Shown in pieces: positions 27,786-35,638 of a DNA stretch of 50,060 nt. Positions within the stretch are counted from its first letter, which is position 1, and every line of letters begins with the position of its first letter. Source of the DNA: an uncultured Prevotellaceae bacterium (GTDB lineage: Bacteria; Bacteroidota; Bacteroidia; Bacteroidales; Bacteroidaceae); NCBI GenBank assembly GCA_946534585.1, contig CAMNCV010000064.1, forward strand, positions 1 to 50,060, written 5' to 3'. The notes below the pieces were generated by a model. It was given only the letters and a program-made list of their open reading frames with translations. It was not told the DNA's origin and made no database searches. A program made the position numbers and the translations under genes.

Positions 27786-28910
27786 ATGACAATGATACAC
27801 AGTTTTAAAACTTCACGCCTGTGGCTTCTGGCCACGGCTATGCTCTGCACTACCGCTTTTGCGCAGGGACCAAAAGGCTACAAGCACGTGCTTCGGGAGA
27901 AGTCAGAGAAATTCTTCCGTACTGACGAGGCTCGCCGCATCGGCGACCAACTGCTGCTCTACCAGCGCTGCACGGGCGGATGGCCGAAGAATATAGATAT
28001 GGTACGCCCGCTCAATGCTTCGGAGCGCAAGCAGATAGAGGAGAAGAAGAAATTGCGCTACGACTCCACCACTGACAATGGTGCCACGACGATGCAACTC
28101 ACTTTCCTTGCGCGCCTGTGGCAGCAGACCAACGAAAACAAGTATAGCGAGGCTTTCCAGCGCGGCATTGAATATCTGCTCTCCGGACAGTACCAGAATG
28201 GTGGCTGGCCACAGTTCTGGCCTGGGATGCGCGATTATCAGGTCCACATAACATATAACGACGATGCCATGGCGCAGACCATGCTGCTGCTGCGCGATGT
28301 TGCTGAGCAGAGAGTGCCTTATCAGGGCAACATAGCAACGGAGAAGCTGCGCAAGAAAGCACAGGCGGCTTTCGACAAAGGCATAGAGTGCATACTCGCC
28401 ACTCAGATAACTGACGCTGACGGCACGCTTACCGTATGGTGTCAGCAGCACGATTACAAGACGCTGAAGCCTACTAAGGCTCGCGCCTACGAACTGCCTT
28501 CTTACTGTACGCAGGAGAGTGCCACGCTCGTTGGCATGCTCATGGATCTGCCTAATCCTGATGATCGAGTGAAGCGTGCCGTACATGCCGCAATGACTTG
28601 GTTTGAGAAGCACAAACTCACGGGCTTGCGCATAGTGCGCCGCGGTTTCAAGGGCGGTCCGAAGGGTAACACAGAACTCGTAAAGGACGACACCGCCGGT
28701 CCGCTCTGGGCACGCTACTACGACCTTGAGAAGGGTGAGCCATTCGTCTGCGACCGCGACGGCATACCGCGCAAGTCAATCGAGGAACTCAGCAAGGATC
28801 GCCGTAATGGCTATGCATGGTACAATGACCGTCCGGCTGAATTATATGACAAGTATCGCAAATGGTCTGCAAAATGGGGTACAGCCCCAATGGTCTGCCT
28901 GACAGAATAA
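27786..28910 (+). CDS. Family 10 pectate lyase (PL10)
   Basis: A 374-residue secreted protein. Hallmarks of the alpha/alpha-toroid pectate lyases are QRCTGGWPKNIDM (near the N-terminus), YQNGGWPQFWP, ITYNDDAMAQTM and YELPSYCTQESATLVG, ending with FVCDRDGIP and RNGYAWYNDRPAELY. It cleaves de-esterified homogalacturonan by beta-elimination. The ATG at 27786 puts a standard signal peptide (SRLWLLATAMLCTTAFAQ) near the N-terminus; an upstream ATG at 27744 in frame would give an unusually long n-region. It diverges from the second susC, tying that system to pectin. No other pectinase is in the window, so the set is incomplete here. Confidence 0.88.
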   Translation: MTMIHSFKTSRLWLLATAMLCTTAFAQGPKGYKHVLREKSEKFFRTDEARRIGDQLLLYQRCTGGWPKNIDMVRPLNASERKQIEEKKKLRYDSTTDNGATTMQLTFLARLWQQTNENKYSEAFQRGIEYLLSGQYQNGGWPQFWPGMRDYQVHITYNDDAMAQTMLLLRDVAEQRVPYQGNIATEKLRKKAQAAFDKGIECILATQITDADGTLTVWCQQHDYKTLKPTKARAYELPSYCTQESATLVGMLMDLPNPDDRVKRAVHAAMTWFEKHKLTGLRIVRRGFKGGPKGNTELVKDDTAGPLWARYYDLEKGEPFVCDRDGIPRKSIEELSKDRRNGYAWYNDRPAELYDKYRKWSAKWGTAPMVCLTE

Positions 28911-28983
28911 CTCTGTCAGCCATCAAGGATTTTATGATTAGATATCACAGGTGTTAGCTTGAATAATATTACAATTATTCATT

Positions 28984-29018
28984 AGTGAGGCTTCAAGGAA
29001 AGAAGTCTCACTTTTTTT
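28984..29018 (+). terminator. Intrinsic terminator after the pectate lyase
   Basis: AGTGAGGCTTC (28984-28994) pairs with GAAGTCTCACT (29002-29012) with one G-U pair and a 7-base loop, followed by seven T. Confidence 0.85.
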
Positions 29019-29110
29019 GTTTAACCCAAATATCCATGGGTATCGTTTTTTCTGGTTGGCAGAGGCGACTAAAAAAATCATCAGCCAACTGCAATCAGAC
29101 ACTCATTTTC

Positions 29111-29141
29111 TTGCATATCTCAAAAAAGATAACTATCTTTG
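29111..29141 (+). promoter_or_regulatory. Promoter of the S41 peptidase gene
   Basis: TTG at 29111-29113, 20 bases, then TATCTTTG at 29134-29141. The predicted start is near 29148, giving a leader of about 40 bases. Confidence 0.6.
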
Positions 29142-29188
29142 CAAATTATTATCATAAGATGAACAGTCAGGAATAATAACACAACAAA

Positions 29189-30823
29189 ATGTTTAACAAC
29201 TTACACAACAGAATAATATGCGCCATGGCTGCCATGGCCTTCTGTACCTTGGCCACGGCACAGTTTCGTATCAACCTGGGAGAGACATCACCAATACGCA
29301 AGCTCTCGATAGCCGAAATGGCCATCAACAGCCTCTACGTGGACAGCGTCGATGAGAACAAACTCGTGGAAGATGCCATACGTGGCATGCTCGAAAAGCT
29401 CGACCCCCACTCCAGCTACTCCACGCCAAAGGAGGTACAACAGTTCAACGAGCCTCTCGTTGGTAATTTCGAGGGCATCGGAGTACAGTTCAATATGCTC
29501 GACGATACACTGCTCGTGGTGCAGACCATCAACGACGGACCGTCGGAGAAGGTGGGCATACTCGCCGGCGACCGCATCGTGACCGTCAACGATACAGCCA
29601 TTGCCGGCGTAGAGATGTCAAAGGAGGAGATAATGCGACGCCTGCGCGGACCGAAAGGCTCTAAAGTGCGTGTAGGAGTAAAGCGCAGCGGTATCAGCGA
29701 CCTTGTATATTTCACCATCACACGCGACAAGATACCACTCAACACCGTTGATGCCTCATACCTCATACGCCCAGGCATAGGTTATATACGTCTGTCGTCC
29801 TTCGGCATGACCACGCTGAAGGAACTTACAGATTGCTTTACAAAACTGCGTCAGCAGGGTATGCACGACCTAATACTCGACCTGCAGGATAACGGCGGAG
29901 GTTTCCTGCAGGCGGCAGCCGACGTGCTCAATGAGTTTCTTGAGCGTGGCGACCTACTGGTTTACACCGAGGGCAGAACAGTACCGCGACAGGAATTTCG
30001 AGCTCAGGGCAACGGCTCTTTCCGCAATGGCCGCGTCGTGGTGCTGGTAAATGAATACTCAGCTTCAGCAGCAGAGATTGTGTCGGGAGCAATACAAGAC
30101 CAGGACCGCGGTATCGTAATAGGCCGCCGCACCTACGGCAAAGGTCTCGTGCAGCGTCCTGTTGACCTGCCCGATGGCTCAATGATACGACTGACCGTAG
30201 CTCACTACTACACACCGTCGGGGCGCTGCATACAGAAACCTTATGTCAAGGGCGACATGAAGGGGTACTACAATGACTTGGAGAAGCGCTACATTCACGG
30301 TGAGTTCACTAATGCTGACAGCATTCATTTCTCTGATTCACTGAAGTATGAAACCCTGAAGAAGCACCGCACCGTATATGGCGGTGGCGGCATAATGCCC
30401 GACTTCTTCGTACCGCTCGACACTATGCGCTACACACGCTATCACCGCGAACTCTCAGCAAGGAGCGTAATCATCAATGCCAACCTGCGCTTTGCCGAGA
30501 AGTATCGAAAGCAGTTGCTGAAACTCTACGGTACCGAGGCTGACCCTACCGACAAACATGGCAACCCCATCGAGGGCAAGGGTTTCAAAGCCTACGAGGC
30601 AGGCTACGAAGTACCGCAGTCGCTCATGGATGAAATATTCTCCGAAGGTGAGAAACAAGGTATAAAGCCGAAAGACGATGCCGAGAAGCAACTGACAACA
30701 ATAGAACTAAACCGTCAGCTCAAGGCACTGATAGCCCGCGACCTCTGGTCAATGACGGAATACTTCCGAGTAGTCAACGAAGCCAATGACGCAGTAAAAT
30801 GCGCACTGGAGCAATTAAAGTGA
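29189..30823 (+). CDS. C-terminal processing peptidase, S41 family
   Basis: A 544-residue protein with a signal peptide ending LATAQ. A PDZ domain spans about residues 85-170 (NFEGIGVQFNMLDDTLLVVQ, GDRIVTVNDTAI, RLRGPKGSKVRV). The protease core follows: ILDLQDNGGGFL, then the nucleophile block NEYSASAAEIVSGA and the lysine block GRRTYGKGLVQ. Tail-specific peptidases of this type trim or degrade envelope proteins in the periplasm. Length and order match Bacteroidetes CtpA-like proteins. It has its own promoter and stands alone between the lyase and acpP. Confidence 0.92.
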   Translation: MFNNLHNRIICAMAAMAFCTLATAQFRINLGETSPIRKLSIAEMAINSLYVDSVDENKLVEDAIRGMLEKLDPHSSYSTPKEVQQFNEPLVGNFEGIGVQFNMLDDTLLVVQTINDGPSEKVGILAGDRIVTVNDTAIAGVEMSKEEIMRRLRGPKGSKVRVGVKRSGISDLVYFTITRDKIPLNTVDASYLIRPGIGYIRLSSFGMTTLKELTDCFTKLRQQGMHDLILDLQDNGGGFLQAAADVLNEFLERGDLLVYTEGRTVPRQEFRAQGNGSFRNGRVVVLVNEYSASAAEIVSGAIQDQDRGIVIGRRTYGKGLVQRPVDLPDGSMIRLTVAHYYTPSGRCIQKPYVKGDMKGYYNDLEKRYIHGEFTNADSIHFSDSLKYETLKKHRTVYGGGGIMPDFFVPLDTMRYTRYHRELSARSVIINANLRFAEKYRKQLLKLYGTEADPTDKHGNPIEGKGFKAYEAGYEVPQSLMDEIFSEGEKQGIKPKDDAEKQLTTIELNRQLKALIARDLWSMTEYFRVVNEANDAVKCALEQLK

Positions 30824-30964
30824 CGTGTACATTTATTGAAATATGCTCACGCGAATAGTTCATACAAGTAACTGACAATGTTGACTGTTTTGCTAACTGG
30901 AGTTGCAAAAAGTGCACAGAATATATAGAAATGTGCAGGGAAGAGTGCTTTTTTTGCCAAAATA

Positions 30965-30996
30965 TTTGGTAGTTACAAAGAAAAGGAGTAATTTTG
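30965..30996 (+). promoter_or_regulatory. Promoter of acpP
   Basis: TTTG at 30965-30968, 20 bases, then TAATTTTG at 30989-30996: a full match to the Bacteroidetes consensus. The leader is about 85 bases and includes a small GTTGT/ACAAC stem near 31020. Confidence 0.75.
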
Positions 30997-31086
30997 CAGT
31001 CGATTTTTTGTTAGTGGGGTTGTAGCTCACAACAAATAAGAGTGTAAAGAAAAGACAATTAACAACAAATTAAACATTAAAGAATC

Positions 31087-31323
31087 ATGTCTGAAATTAA
31101 CGGAAAAGTAGTAGAGATTATCGCTGACAAGCTGGGTGTTGACGCAGCAGAAGTAAAGGCAGAATCAAGCTTCACCAACGACCTTGGTGCAGACTCACTT
31201 GACACTGTAGAGCTCATCATGGAGCTTGAGAAGGAGTTCAACGTAACTATCCCTGACTCTGACGCAGAGAAGATCCAGACCGTAGGCGACGCTATTGCTT
31301 ACATTGAGAACGCAAGCAAGTAA
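31087..31323 (+). CDS. acpP: Acyl carrier protein
   Basis: A 78-residue acidic protein, the standard ACP length. The motif GADSLDTVE contains Ser37, the site of 4'-phosphopantetheine attachment. Helix II continues as [17 protein letters not shown]. It carries growing acyl chains in fatty-acid synthesis and would also feed the GlsB-type acyltransferase. It is followed by fabF, the usual arrangement, but with a 205-base gap that contains a strong hairpin. Confidence 0.97.
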   Translation: MSEINGKVVEIIADKLGVDAAEVKAESSFTNDLGADSLDTVELIMELEKEFNVTIPDSDAEKIQTVGDAIAYIENASK

Positions 31324-31381
31324 TCAGTACTTATACAACAGGCTTGCTCATGCGTCTCTCATACGCATGATACACACTATG

Positions 31382-31430
31382 GGGTGATGGCTGGTAGAAA
31401 CCTTAGGGTTTGACCTGCCCTCACCCTTTT
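31382..31430 (+). terminator. Terminator or attenuator between acpP and fabF
   Basis: A nested stem pairs GGGTGA with TCACCC, GGC with GCC, GGT with ACC and AAACC with GGTTT around a TTA loop region (31382-31426). TTTT follows at 31427. It would let acpP be made in excess over fabF from one promoter. The rest of the 31324-31528 gap shows no clear promoter. Confidence 0.65.
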
Positions 31431-31528
31431 CAGTTAAGTCAACAGAGGTTAAGTGTTCAGCTGTCAGACTGTCAAGAATAAGCATCTTAACTTCTTATCT
31501 CATAATTATCCCCTAACAATACAATAAT

Positions 31529-32788
31529 ATGGAATTGAAAAGAGTAGTAGTGACAGGCATCGGATGTATAAGTCCGTTGGGCAACTCAGCAGAAGAGACA
31601 TGGAAGAACCTGCTGGCTGGTGTAAGCGGATGTGACATCATAAAGCAGATGGATGCCTCACGCTACAAGACACAGATAGCTTGCGAGGTTAAAGACTTCA
31701 ACCCTGAGCAGTGGATTGACCGCAAGGATGCTCGCAAGATGGATAAGTTCTGCCAGATGGCCGTGGCTGGTGCCGATATGGCTATCAAGGACTCAGGCAT
31801 GGATCTGGAGAAGATAAACAAAGACCGCGTAGGCGTAATATATGGCGTAGGCATCGGCGGTCTGAAGACTATGCAGGAAGAGCTAGAATATTATTCAGAG
31901 CACAAGGACACTCCTAAGTTCGGTCCTTTCTTCATCCCTAAGATGATTGGCGACATTGCTCCTGGTCATATCTCTATACGCTATGGTTTCCACGGACCTA
32001 ACTACGCTACGACCTCGGCTTGCGCATCATCTACCAACGCACTGGCTGATGCCTTCAACCTGCTTCGTCTGGGCAAGGCAGAAGTCATCGTAGCTGGTGG
32101 CTCTGAGGCTGTCATTACTGACCCGGGTCTGGGTGGTTTCTGCTCAATGCACGCACTGTCATCACGCAACGACGAGCCACAGAAGGCTTCACGTCCTTTC
32201 TCTGCAAGCCGCGACGGCTTCGTTATGGGCGAGGGCAGCGCATGTCTCATACTTGAGGAACTGGAGCACGCAAAGGCTCGCGGAGCAAAGATATACTGCG
32301 AGATGGTAGGTGCCGGCATGAGCGCAGACGCTTACCACATCACCGCATCACACCCAGAAGGTCTGGGAGCCATCCTCGTAATGAAGGAAGCATTGAAGGA
32401 TGCAGAGATGAAGCCGGAAGACATCGACTACATCAACGTACACGGTACGTCAACACCTGTAGGCGATATTTCTGAGGCGAAGGCCATCAAGGCTCTCTTC
32501 GGCGACTGGGCTTACAAGCTCAATATCTCATCTACGAAATCAATGACTGGTCATCTGCTCGGCGCTGCCGGTGCATTGGAGGCCATGGTATGTGTCAAGT
32601 CAGTGCAGGAGGATATTGTACCGCCAACAATCAACCACGAGGAAGGCGACAACGATCCAGAGATTGACTACAACATGAACTTCACATTCAACAAGGCACA
32701 GAAGCGCGAGGTGCGCGCCGCACTGAGCAACACGTTCGGTTTCGGCGGACACAATGCGTGTGTTATATTCAAGAAATATGCTGAATAA
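31529..32788 (+). CDS. fabF: Beta-ketoacyl-ACP synthase II
   Basis: A 419-residue condensing enzyme with the complete Cys-His-His site: Cys165 in TTSACASS, His305 in NVHGTSTPVGD and His342 in KSMTGHLLGAAGA. It extends acyl-ACP with malonyl-ACP in the cytoplasm. The C-terminus has the usual NTFGFGGHNACVIFKK. It follows acpP and its last codons overlap the start of rnc by 11 bases, so fabF and rnc are translationally linked. Confidence 0.97.
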   Translation: MELKRVVVTGIGCISPLGNSAEETWKNLLAGVSGCDIIKQMDASRYKTQIACEVKDFNPEQWIDRKDARKMDKFCQMAVAGADMAIKDSGMDLEKINKDRVGVIYGVGIGGLKTMQEELEYYSEHKDTPKFGPFFIPKMIGDIAPGHISIRYGFHGPNYATTSACASSTNALADAFNLLRLGKAEVIVAGGSEAVITDPGLGGFCSMHALSSRNDEPQKASRPFSASRDGFVMGEGSACLILEELEHAKARGAKIYCEMVGAGMSADAYHITASHPEGLGAILVMKEALKDAEMKPEDIDYINVHGTSTPVGDISEAKAIKALFGDWAYKLNISSTKSMTGHLLGAAGALEAMVCVKSVQEDIVPPTINHEEGDNDPEIDYNMNFTFNKAQKREVRAALSNTFGFGGHNACVIFKKYAE

Positions 32789-33884
32789 TCTTATTGACAG
32801 AATAAAGCTCCCTTTCCGCAAGGAGAAGGAGCTTTATTTTGCGTTATATAACATTCTGGGCTTCTACCCACGCAAGATTACATATTATAAGGTGGCATTG
32901 ATGCACAAAAGCCTTGGACACCGCGCCACTGCCGAGGAACTGAAGGTGCTTGAGGGTAAGAAGAACAAAAAAGACAAGGATGCCAAGTATGGTAGGAAGA
33001 ACGGCCGTTTCAACCGCTATGAGCGCAAAGGCCGTCTGGGCAAGCAACTCAACAATGAGCGGTTGGAGTTTCTTGGTGATGCCATTCTTGATGCCGTAGT
33101 GGGCGATGTGGTCTATCAGAGATTTCCGGGAAAGCCCGAAGGTTTCCTGACCAATGCCCGCTCAAAGATGGTACAGCGCGAGACCCTCGGCCGCCTGGCA
33201 AAGGAGATGGGAATTTCAAAACTCATCATGGCCAGCGGACGCTCTGCTTCCCACAACAGCTATATGGGAGGCAACGCCTTCGAAGCCCTCGTGGGAGCCA
33301 TCTACCTTGACCGAGGATATGAAGCCTGCCAGAAATTCTGGACTGACCGTGTGATGGGAAAATATCTCAACACAGACAAGGTGGCTTATAAGGAGGTAAA
33401 CTTCAAGTCGAAGATATTGGAGTGGACGCAGAAGAACCGTGTAAACATAGACTTCCGTCTTGAAGATCAGTCGCAAGACAAAAACGGTTCGCCCATATTC
33501 GTTTACACTGTAGTGCTCGAAGGTGTTGAAGGCTGTCGCTCCGAAGGGTTCTCGAAGAAGGAGAGCCAACAGCGTGCCAGTGAGGAAACGCTGAGACGAC
33601 TGCGCAACGATGCCACATTCCTCGATGCTGTCTTTGCCGCCAAGACCGAGCGCACGAAGATGGAAGAGCAGCCAGTCAGCGTTGCCCCTGATGTGGAGCA
33701 GCCTACGGTTGATGACATCATCATCAGCACGGAGTCATACACAGAGGAAACCAATGACCAGCACAGCCCAGAAGTAGCCGCCATATCTCAGACCATCGAC
33801 GATATGAATCTCGACGATGTAAAAGGAGATAAGTCGCGTGAAGACATCATCGCCGAGGCCGAAGCCGCAGCATATAAGGGTTGA
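32778..33884 (+). CDS. rnc: Ribonuclease III
   Basis: A 368-residue RNase III, much longer than the ~226 residues of E. coli. The catalytic signature NERLEFLGDAIL is at residues 93-104, with a second acidic block FEALVGAIYLDRG. A double-stranded RNA-binding domain follows (FKSKILEWTQKNR to ESQQRASEETLRRL). Two additions stand out: a lysine/arginine-rich insert of about 40 residues (50-91) between the first helix and the signature, and an acidic C-terminal tail of about 80 residues. The ATG at 32778 overlaps the fabF end; an in-frame ATG at 32754 lies deeper inside fabF and is less likely. It processes rRNA and structured mRNAs. Confidence 0.93.
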   Translation: MLNNLIDRIKLPFRKEKELYFALYNILGFYPRKITYYKVALMHKSLGHRATAEELKVLEGKKNKKDKDAKYGRKNGRFNRYERKGRLGKQLNNERLEFLGDAILDAVVGDVVYQRFPGKPEGFLTNARSKMVQRETLGRLAKEMGISKLIMASGRSASHNSYMGGNAFEALVGAIYLDRGYEACQKFWTDRVMGKYLNTDKVAYKEVNFKSKILEWTQKNRVNIDFRLEDQSQDKNGSPIFVYTVVLEGVEGCRSEGFSKKESQQRASEETLRRLRNDATFLDAVFAAKTERTKMEEQPVSVAPDVEQPTVDDIIISTESYTEETNDQHSPEVAAISQTIDDMNLDDVKGDKSREDIIAEAEAAAYKG

Positions 33885-33904
33885 GGCTATGCAATAACAT
33901 CAAC

Positions 33905-33960
33905 TGCAAAAAGGATTGCAAAAGAAAGGAACATACCATTCTTTGCAATCCTTTTTTGCA
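33905..33960. terminator. Bidirectional terminator after rnc
   Basis: Long arms TGCAAAAAGGATTGCAAAAG... (33905-33926) and ...TTGCAATCCTTTTTTGCA (33939-33960) pair with small bulges. The T-run is built into the second arm. Confidence 0.8.
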
Positions 33961-34010
33961 TTTACACAGTATTAAAATGCAGGCGTGTGTAATATGATGT
34001 AACGATTTTC

Positions 34011-34041
34011 TTGCGGTTTTCGGGCTTTATTGTTACTTTTG
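34011..34041 (+). promoter_or_regulatory. Promoter of a short free-standing transcript
   Basis: TTG at 34011-34013, 20 bases, then TACTTTTG at 34034-34041. The only thing downstream on this strand is the 34132-34191 frame and hairpins before the convergent permease gene. Confidence 0.6.
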
Positions 34042-34078
34042 CAATCGGAAAGTCCGGACTTACTTTACTAACTCCAAC

Positions 34079-34101
34079 GGTGGGAATAGCAGTATTCCAC
34101 C
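34079..34101 (+). other. Leader hairpin
   Basis: GGTGGGAAT and ATTCCACC pair (one bulged G) around AGCAGT, between the promoter at 34011-34041 and the small frame at 34132. Confidence 0.5.
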
Positions 34102-34131
34102 TTAACCTAACTTTCAAAAAACAAAAGTAAC

Positions 34132-34191
34132 ATGAAAAGATTTATCATTATAAAGGATTTCGACCAGAGGATTTGCGCAGTCAATTCCTAA
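34132..34191 (+). CDS. Possible 19-residue small peptide
   Basis: ATG to TAA encodes MKRFIIIKDFDQRICAVNS. It begins about 85 bases after a consensus promoter, follows a hairpin, and is preceded by an A-rich stretch as is common before Bacteroidetes start codons. A second nested stem-loop follows at 34194-34233. I know of no family. It could equally be a chance frame within a small regulatory RNA. Confidence 0.35.
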   Translation: MKRFIIIKDFDQRICAVNS

Positions 34192-34193
34192 CC

Positions 34194-34233
34194 ATTCAGC
34201 GAATGTAGCTAAGCTATTGGATTTAGCCTGAAT
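34194..34233 (+). other. Nested stem-loop at the end of the short transcript
   Basis: ATTCAG (34194-34199) pairs with CTGAAT (34228-34233) and GCTAA (34208-34212) with TTAGC (34223-34227). No U-tract follows. Together with the promoter at 34011 it delimits an RNA of roughly 190 bases. Confidence 0.4.
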
Positions 34234-34286
34234 AATACATGGGCATTCATGGACATTACATGTTAAAAGAAAAATATTCAAACACT

Positions 34287-35204
34287 TCACGCCCCCACAA
34301 TCAGATGTGCCATCAGCGGTATGGTGAGCATGGAGAGCAGGGTGGTGGTGAAGGTGATTTCGGTCATCAGCGTGGTGTCACGGCCGTTGATTAGGCAAAG
34401 GATTGTGCCGTAGGTGGCAACGGGCATACCTATTATTATGGTGTTGAGGTTTACCACGAACGGACTGAATGATGTCATGCTGAAGAGCAGGTGTATGCCC
34501 AGCGGTATGAGGAGCAGGCGACAGACGGATGTGGCATAGACGGTGAAGTTGCCGAGCATGTTGCGCTTTGAGAGTTGCGACATGGTGGAACCTATTATCA
34601 GCAGTGCACCCGGCACGGTGATACCGCCTATCATCTCCAGCGGACGGCTGACGGAACGAGGTATGCCATCGATGCCGAGCGCAACGATGAGCATTGACAG
34701 GTAGGCGGCTATCATCGGGGTGCTGTAGAGCACTTTCCTCTTGAAGCGCATCCTGCCCTTGCCTTCCGTAACAAGCATGGTGCCGATGGTGAACACGAAA
34801 AATGTGTTTGCAACGTTGAGTATGGCGGCATAGAACACCGCATCCTGTCCGAAGATGCTCGCTACGATGGGATAGCCTATAAATCCCACATTGCCAAACA
34901 TCAGTGCGAAGCCTGTCACTCCCTCGTCTGCCTTCTTGCGGGTCAGCAGTCGCGGTACGGTATATGCCACCAGCGTCAGCAGTGCGTATGTCAGGAAACT
35001 GATGCCCAGCAAGGGCAATATCATGCTGCGGTCGGGCAGCGTGTCGCCCATGGTCGATGACAGTATGAGTAACGGACAGGTGATATTGACGATAAGAGCC
35101 GACAGACGTTTGTCTAACGTCTCGTCCATATATCCCACCTTGCCTGCAATAAATCCCACGACGACGATGACCACGAGCGCCGCCATAACCTCTATATTTT
35201 CCAT
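34287..35204 (-). CDS. AEC-family (auxin efflux carrier-type) permease
   Basis: A 305-residue membrane protein with about ten hydrophobic segments in two five-helix halves. Family features are FIAGKVGYMDETLDKRLSALIVNITCPLLIL in the first half, GFALMFGNVGFIGYPI at the helix-break region, and GGITVPGALLIIGSTMSQL in the second half. Bacterial AEC proteins move organic acids such as malate or other small anions; the substrate here is unknown. It is a single-gene unit with two promoter matches upstream, divergent from mnmG. Confidence 0.9.
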   Translation of the reverse strand: MENIEVMAALVVIVVVGFIAGKVGYMDETLDKRLSALIVNITCPLLILSSTMGDTLPDRSMILPLLGISFLTYALLTLVAYTVPRLLTRKKADEGVTGFALMFGNVGFIGYPIVASIFGQDAVFYAAILNVANTFFVFTIGTMLVTEGKGRMRFKRKVLYSTPMIAAYLSMLIVALGIDGIPRSVSRPLEMIGGITVPGALLIIGSTMSQLSKRNMLGNFTVYATSVCRLLLIPLGIHLLFSMTSFSPFVVNLNTIIIGMPVATYGTILCLINGRDTTLMTEITFTTTLLSMLTIPLMAHLIVGA

Positions 35205-35245
35205 TTAAAAATTAAGTTTGTCGTCCTGAACAATAATTCGAGTTG

Positions 35246-35276
35246 CAAAGTTACGAAAAAAAGAGAGAAGAACAAA
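35246..35276 (-). promoter_or_regulatory. Proximal promoter of the AEC permease
   Basis: On the minus strand, TAACTTTG (35253-35246) and TTTG (35276-35273) are 19 bases apart. The implied leader is about 35 bases. Confidence 0.65.
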
Positions 35277-35308
35277 ACAAATGCGTTTGTTTTTTCTTCC
35301 GAGTGACA

Positions 35309-35337
35309 GTAACTTCGCGCTGCAAGCGCAAAGTTAC
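35309..35337. promoter_or_regulatory. Inverted repeat overlapping the distal AEC promoter
   Basis: GTAACTT-C-GCGCT and AGCGC-A-AAGTTAC face each other around GCA. The right arm contains the distal -7 box, so it could be an operator or a hairpin at the transcript start. Confidence 0.45.
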
Positions 35338-35360
35338 ACAAATTTGTTGACACCGACAAA
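35329..35360 (-). promoter_or_regulatory. Distal promoter of the AEC permease
   Basis: On the minus strand, TAACTTTG (35336-35329) and TTTG (35360-35357) are exactly 20 bases apart. Confidence 0.6.
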
Positions 35361-35373
35361 TTTTCCCGATTTA

Positions 35374-35405
35374 TTTGGCTGTCTGCGGAAAACTTAGTAA
35401 CTTTG
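35374..35405 (+). promoter_or_regulatory. Promoter of mnmG
   Basis: TTTG at 35374-35377, 20 bases, TAACTTTG at 35398-35405. Transcription would start near 35412, giving a leader of about 225 bases that contains the whole inverted-repeat element at 35426-35625. Confidence 0.7.
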
Positions 35406-35425
35406 CCAATGCTTTTAAAATAGAA

Positions 35426-35625
35426 TAAAGGTGGGTTCTATTAATTAGCTTTGTCAGATTTTCGAATTTGTTTCGAGTGCAGAGTGTTAGCAGATGAAGG
35501 AGTATAGCGGGCTATATGACTGAAGATGCTGACAGTATGCACCGAAAGAAAACGAAAAGATGACAAAACGTAAACCCACATTTAAAGTTTAACATTACGG
35601 TGGTAATTAATAGAACCCACCTAAA
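35426..35625. mobile_element. Miniature inverted-repeat element (MITE-like) in the mnmG leader
   Basis: GGTGGGTTCTATTAATTA (35430-35447) is perfectly complementary to TAATTAATAGAACCCACC (35604-35621), bounding 192 bases. TAAA flanks both sides (35426-35429 and 35622-35625) as a possible target duplication. No transposase frame is inside. The first 48 bases recur with six differences at 19471-19518. An alternative is an invertible segment, but the shared sequence beyond the terminal repeat favours a transposable element. Confidence 0.65.
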
Positions 35626-35638
35626 CACACACACTTAT

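Noticed and set aside
27903..28613. 236-residue minus-strand frame over the pectate lyase
   Set aside because: Shadow of a conserved PL10 gene; composition is unlike a real protein of this genome.
35426..35625. Invertible promoter (phase-variable switch) in the mnmG leader
   Set aside because: Size fits, but the segment holds no TAnnTTTG box on the reverse strand, has a flanking TAAA duplication, and shares sequence beyond the inverted repeat with another site.
35600..35638. GTG at 35600 as the start of mnmG
   Set aside because: It would translate the right inverted repeat of the element; the FAD motif begins right after the ATG at 35639.
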